From contig NZ_JACHJY010000001.1 of NCBI RefSeq assembly GCF_014203895.1, forward strand, positions 1-64,000: a stretch of 64,000 nucleotides of DNA, written 5' to 3'. Positions 62,280-64,000 of this stretch are shown here, piece by piece; position 1 is the first letter of the stretch, and every line of letters begins with the position of its first letter. The notes beneath the pieces were generated by a model. It was not told where the DNA came from. It searched no databases and saw only the letters and a list, made by a program, of their open reading frames with translations. This DNA comes from Streptomyces nymphaeiformis (GTDB lineage Bacteria > Actinomycetota > Actinomycetes > Streptomycetales > Streptomycetaceae). A program made the translations under genes and the position numbers.

Positions 62280-63596
62280 GTGAAGTCCGTCATGAAGCCG
62301 CCCGCCCGCCTCGTCTCTCCAGCCGCCGCACTCCTGCTCGCCGCCCTCACCGCCACCGCCTGCGCGCCCCAGACCTCCGGGGGCACCGCCACGGCCGACG
62401 ACAAGAGCGGGACCCTGCGCGTCTGGCTCTTCCAGGAGGTGGGCAACAAGCCCAAGGAGCAGGTCGTCCGGCAGGCCGTCGCCGCCTTCGAGAAGAGCCA
62501 CCCGGGCGCGAAGGCCGAGGTCGAGTACATCCCCGTCGAGACCCGCGCCCAGCGCGTCAAGGCCGCCTTCAACGACCCCGCCTCCGCACCCGACCTCATC
62601 GAGTACGGCAACACCGACACCGCCGGATACGTGAAGGACGGCGGACTCGCCGACATCAGCGCCGAGTTCGCCGCCTGGGACGAGGCGAAGGACACCGACC
62701 CCACCGCCCGGCAGTCCGTCACCGTCGGCGGCAAGGTCTACGGCGCCCCGCTCTTCGTCGGCGTCCGCGCCCTCTACTACCGCACCGACGTCTTCCGCGA
62801 ACTCGGCCTCACCGCCCCCAAGAGCCAGGCCGAACTCGTCTCCACGGCCCGGAAGATCCGCAAGGCGAAGCCCGAGCTCTACGGCATCGCCGTCGGCGGC
62901 GCCTACACCTACGGCGCCCTGCCCTTCGTCTGGGCCGCCGGCGGCGAACTCGCCACCGCGCACGGCGACACGTACAGGGCCGCCGTCGACAGCGAGGCCG
63001 CCCGCGCGGGCATCAGCACGTACACCTCGCTCTTCGGCGACGACAACTGCCCCGCCGCCAAGTGCGCCCAGATGGGCGGCAACGCCACCGTCACCGCCTT
63101 CGCCTCCGGCAAGGCCGGCATGGCCATCGGCGGCGACTTCAGCCACGCCGCCGTCGAATCCGGCACCGTGAAGGGCAAGTACGCCGTCGTCCCGCTCCCC
63201 GGCACGACCCCCGGCTCCATCGCCCCCGCCTTCGCCGGCGGCAACAACATCGGCGTCCTCAGGAGCACCTCGCACCGCACCCTCGCCGTCGACCTCCTCA
63301 AGTCGCTGACCGGCAAGGAGACCCAGGGCAGGCTGTTCGACGCGATGGGCTTCCTGCCCACGTACACCGACGTCCGCGCGGACGCGGCCCGGCGCCGGCC
63401 CTTCGTGAAGCCCTTCATCGACACCCTCGGCGCCGGCACCAGGTTCGTCCCGGCGTCCCCCGGCTGGGGACAGATCGACGCCTCCCTCGTGCTGCCCACG
63501 ATGTTCCAGGAGGTCGTCAGCGGCCGCAAGGACGTCGCCACGGCCTCCGGCGACGCCGCGAAGAAGATGGACGCGGCGTTCGCGGCCGCGGGCTGA
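62280..63596 (+). CDS. sugar ABC transporter solute-binding lipoprotein
   Basis: A 438-residue binding protein. The signal peptide ends at TATAC-AP, an imperfect lipobox (alanine at -3). The fold contains LRVWLFQEVGNKPKEQVVRQAVAAFEKSHPG and KAGMAIGGDFSHAAVESG. A Cys pair in DNCPAAKCAQ may form a disulfide. It is the first gene of a second carbohydrate importer; the permease begins 5 bp later. The GTG at 62280 has a GGAGG site 9 bp before it; an ATG at 62292 is also possible. Confidence 0.9.
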   Translation: MKSVMKPPARLVSPAAALLLAALTATACAPQTSGGTATADDKSGTLRVWLFQEVGNKPKEQVVRQAVAAFEKSHPGAKAEVEYIPVETRAQRVKAAFNDPASAPDLIEYGNTDTAGYVKDGGLADISAEFAAWDEAKDTDPTARQSVTVGGKVYGAPLFVGVRALYYRTDVFRELGLTAPKSQAELVSTARKIRKAKPELYGIAVGGAYTYGALPFVWAAGGELATAHGDTYRAAVDSEAARAGISTYTSLFGDDNCPAAKCAQMGGNATVTAFASGKAGMAIGGDFSHAAVESGTVKGKYAVVPLPGTTPGSIAPAFAGGNNIGVLRSTSHRTLAVDLLKSLTGKETQGRLFDAMGFLPTYTDVRADAARRRPFVKPFIDTLGAGTRFVPASPGWGQIDASLVLPTMFQEVVSGRKDVATASGDAAKKMDAAFAAAG

Positions 63597-63601
63597 ACCC
63601 C

Positions 63602-64000
63602 ATGACGACCCAGCTCGTCCGGGCCGCCGAACCGGTGAGGACGCCCGCCCGGACCCCCCGCACCCCCCGGCGCACCAGCCCCTGGACCCCCTGGCTCTAC
63701 CTGCTGCCCGCCCTCGCCGTCCTCGGCGGACTCCTCGTCTACCCCGTCTACCAGCTGGGCCTGATCTCCTTCCTGGAGTACACCCAGGCCCAGGTCGGCG
63801 GCGGCGAACCCACCTCCTTCCAGGGCCTCGGCAACTACACGGCGCTCTTCGCCGACCCCCAGTTCCGGCAGGTCCTCCTCGCCACCGTCCTCTTCGCCGC
63901 CGCCTGCGTCGTCACCACCCTCGCCGTCGGCTGCTCCCTCGCCGTCCTCCTCACGCGCGTGCGTGCCCTGCCCCGGCTCCTCCTGATGCTGGCCGCACTC
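63602..64000 (+). CDS. sugar ABC transporter permease, partial
   Basis: The first 133 codons of a MalF-type permease cut by the window end. It reads MTTQLVRAAEPVRTP followed by a Pro/Arg-rich stretch, then the first membrane segment (LYLLPALAVLGGLLVYPVYQ). LGNYTALFADPQFRQ is typical of the region before the second segment, near 63885-63960. It starts 5 bp after the binding protein gene. Confidence 0.92.
   Translation, partial: MTTQLVRAAEPVRTPARTPRTPRRTSPWTPWLYLLPALAVLGGLLVYPVYQLGLISFLEYTQAQVGGGEPTSFQGLGNYTALFADPQFRQVLLATVLFAAACVVTTLAVGCSLAVLLTRVRALPRLLLMLAAL

Overview
This is a high-GC actinobacterial chromosome segment, almost certainly Streptomyces. Coding is dense with GC-rich third codon positions, and GTG and TTG starts are frequent. 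The gene order (mtrA-mtrB-lpqB, hpf, secA, gdhB, pkaA-pkaB-prfB-ftsE-ftsX-smpB-ssrA, narK-nnaR, helD, malic enzyme, HU, murA) is the conserved core-arm order I know from this genus. I see no insertion sequence, prophage, CRISPR array or biosynthetic cluster.

Layout. 1-135: the 3' end of a 5S rRNA and its terminator. 187-5612 (minus): a five-gene operon of a DUF58 protein, a MoxR AAA ATPase, DUF4350 and DUF4129 membrane proteins and a large membrane protein. 5943-10459: the two-component system mtrA-mtrB and the lipoprotein gene lpqB. 10565-13318: a ComF-type phosphoribosyltransferase, the ribosome hibernation factor and an orphan LuxR-type response regulator. 13388-15214 (minus): an AlkZ-like winged-helix protein and a GNAT acetyltransferase. 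15454-20871: secA, an Rv3235-like protein, a DUF6912 protein, a HAD hydrolase and a DJ-1/PfpI protein. 21299-26266: the 180-kDa class NAD-glutamate dehydrogenase. 26322-30138: a GT87 mannosyltransferase-like membrane protein and a polysaccharide-type ABC exporter, divergent from a TetR regulator. 30145-33663 (minus): a sugar ABC importer. 33785-42486: an FHA-domain FtsK-like ATPase divergent from two Ser/Thr kinases, then release factor 2. 42868-48337: a sortase-type serine/aspartate stalk protein, a tiny zinc-ribbon membrane protein, ftsE-ftsX, an S41 protease, smpB and tmRNA. 48493-54626: a GH18 protein, an MFS exporter with a divergent LysR regulator, and narK-nnaR. 54715-62056: helD, a candidate structured RNA, malic enzyme, HU, murA, a YqgE protein and a DUF3039 protein. 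62280-64000: the start of a second sugar ABC importer, cut by the window end.

How the genes work together. Several blocks are housekeeping modules: translation termination and ribosome rescue (prfB, smpB, ssrA), septal peptidoglycan control (ftsEX and a nearby protease), secretion (secA), osmotic and developmental signalling (mtrAB-lpqB) and nitrate assimilation (narK with its HemD-like regulator nnaR). The kinase pair next to an FHA-domain ATPase suggests a phospho-threonine signalling unit.

The most unusual points are these. (1) A promoter matching the SigR consensus (GGAAT-N18-GTT) precedes a foldable RNA that ends in a strong intrinsic terminator, upstream of malic enzyme. (2) About 20 copies of a 16-residue (48-bp) repeat are inserted between the Walker A and Walker B regions of the FHA-ATPase, whose P-loop lysine is replaced by arginine. 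(3) A headless Ser-Asp repeat protein ends in an LAETG sorting signal. (4) A sugar permease carries a roughly 160-residue extracytoplasmic insertion. (5) A set of perfect palindromes and spaced direct repeats lies in promoter regions. All calls come from reading sequence and recalled family knowledge; no searches were run.
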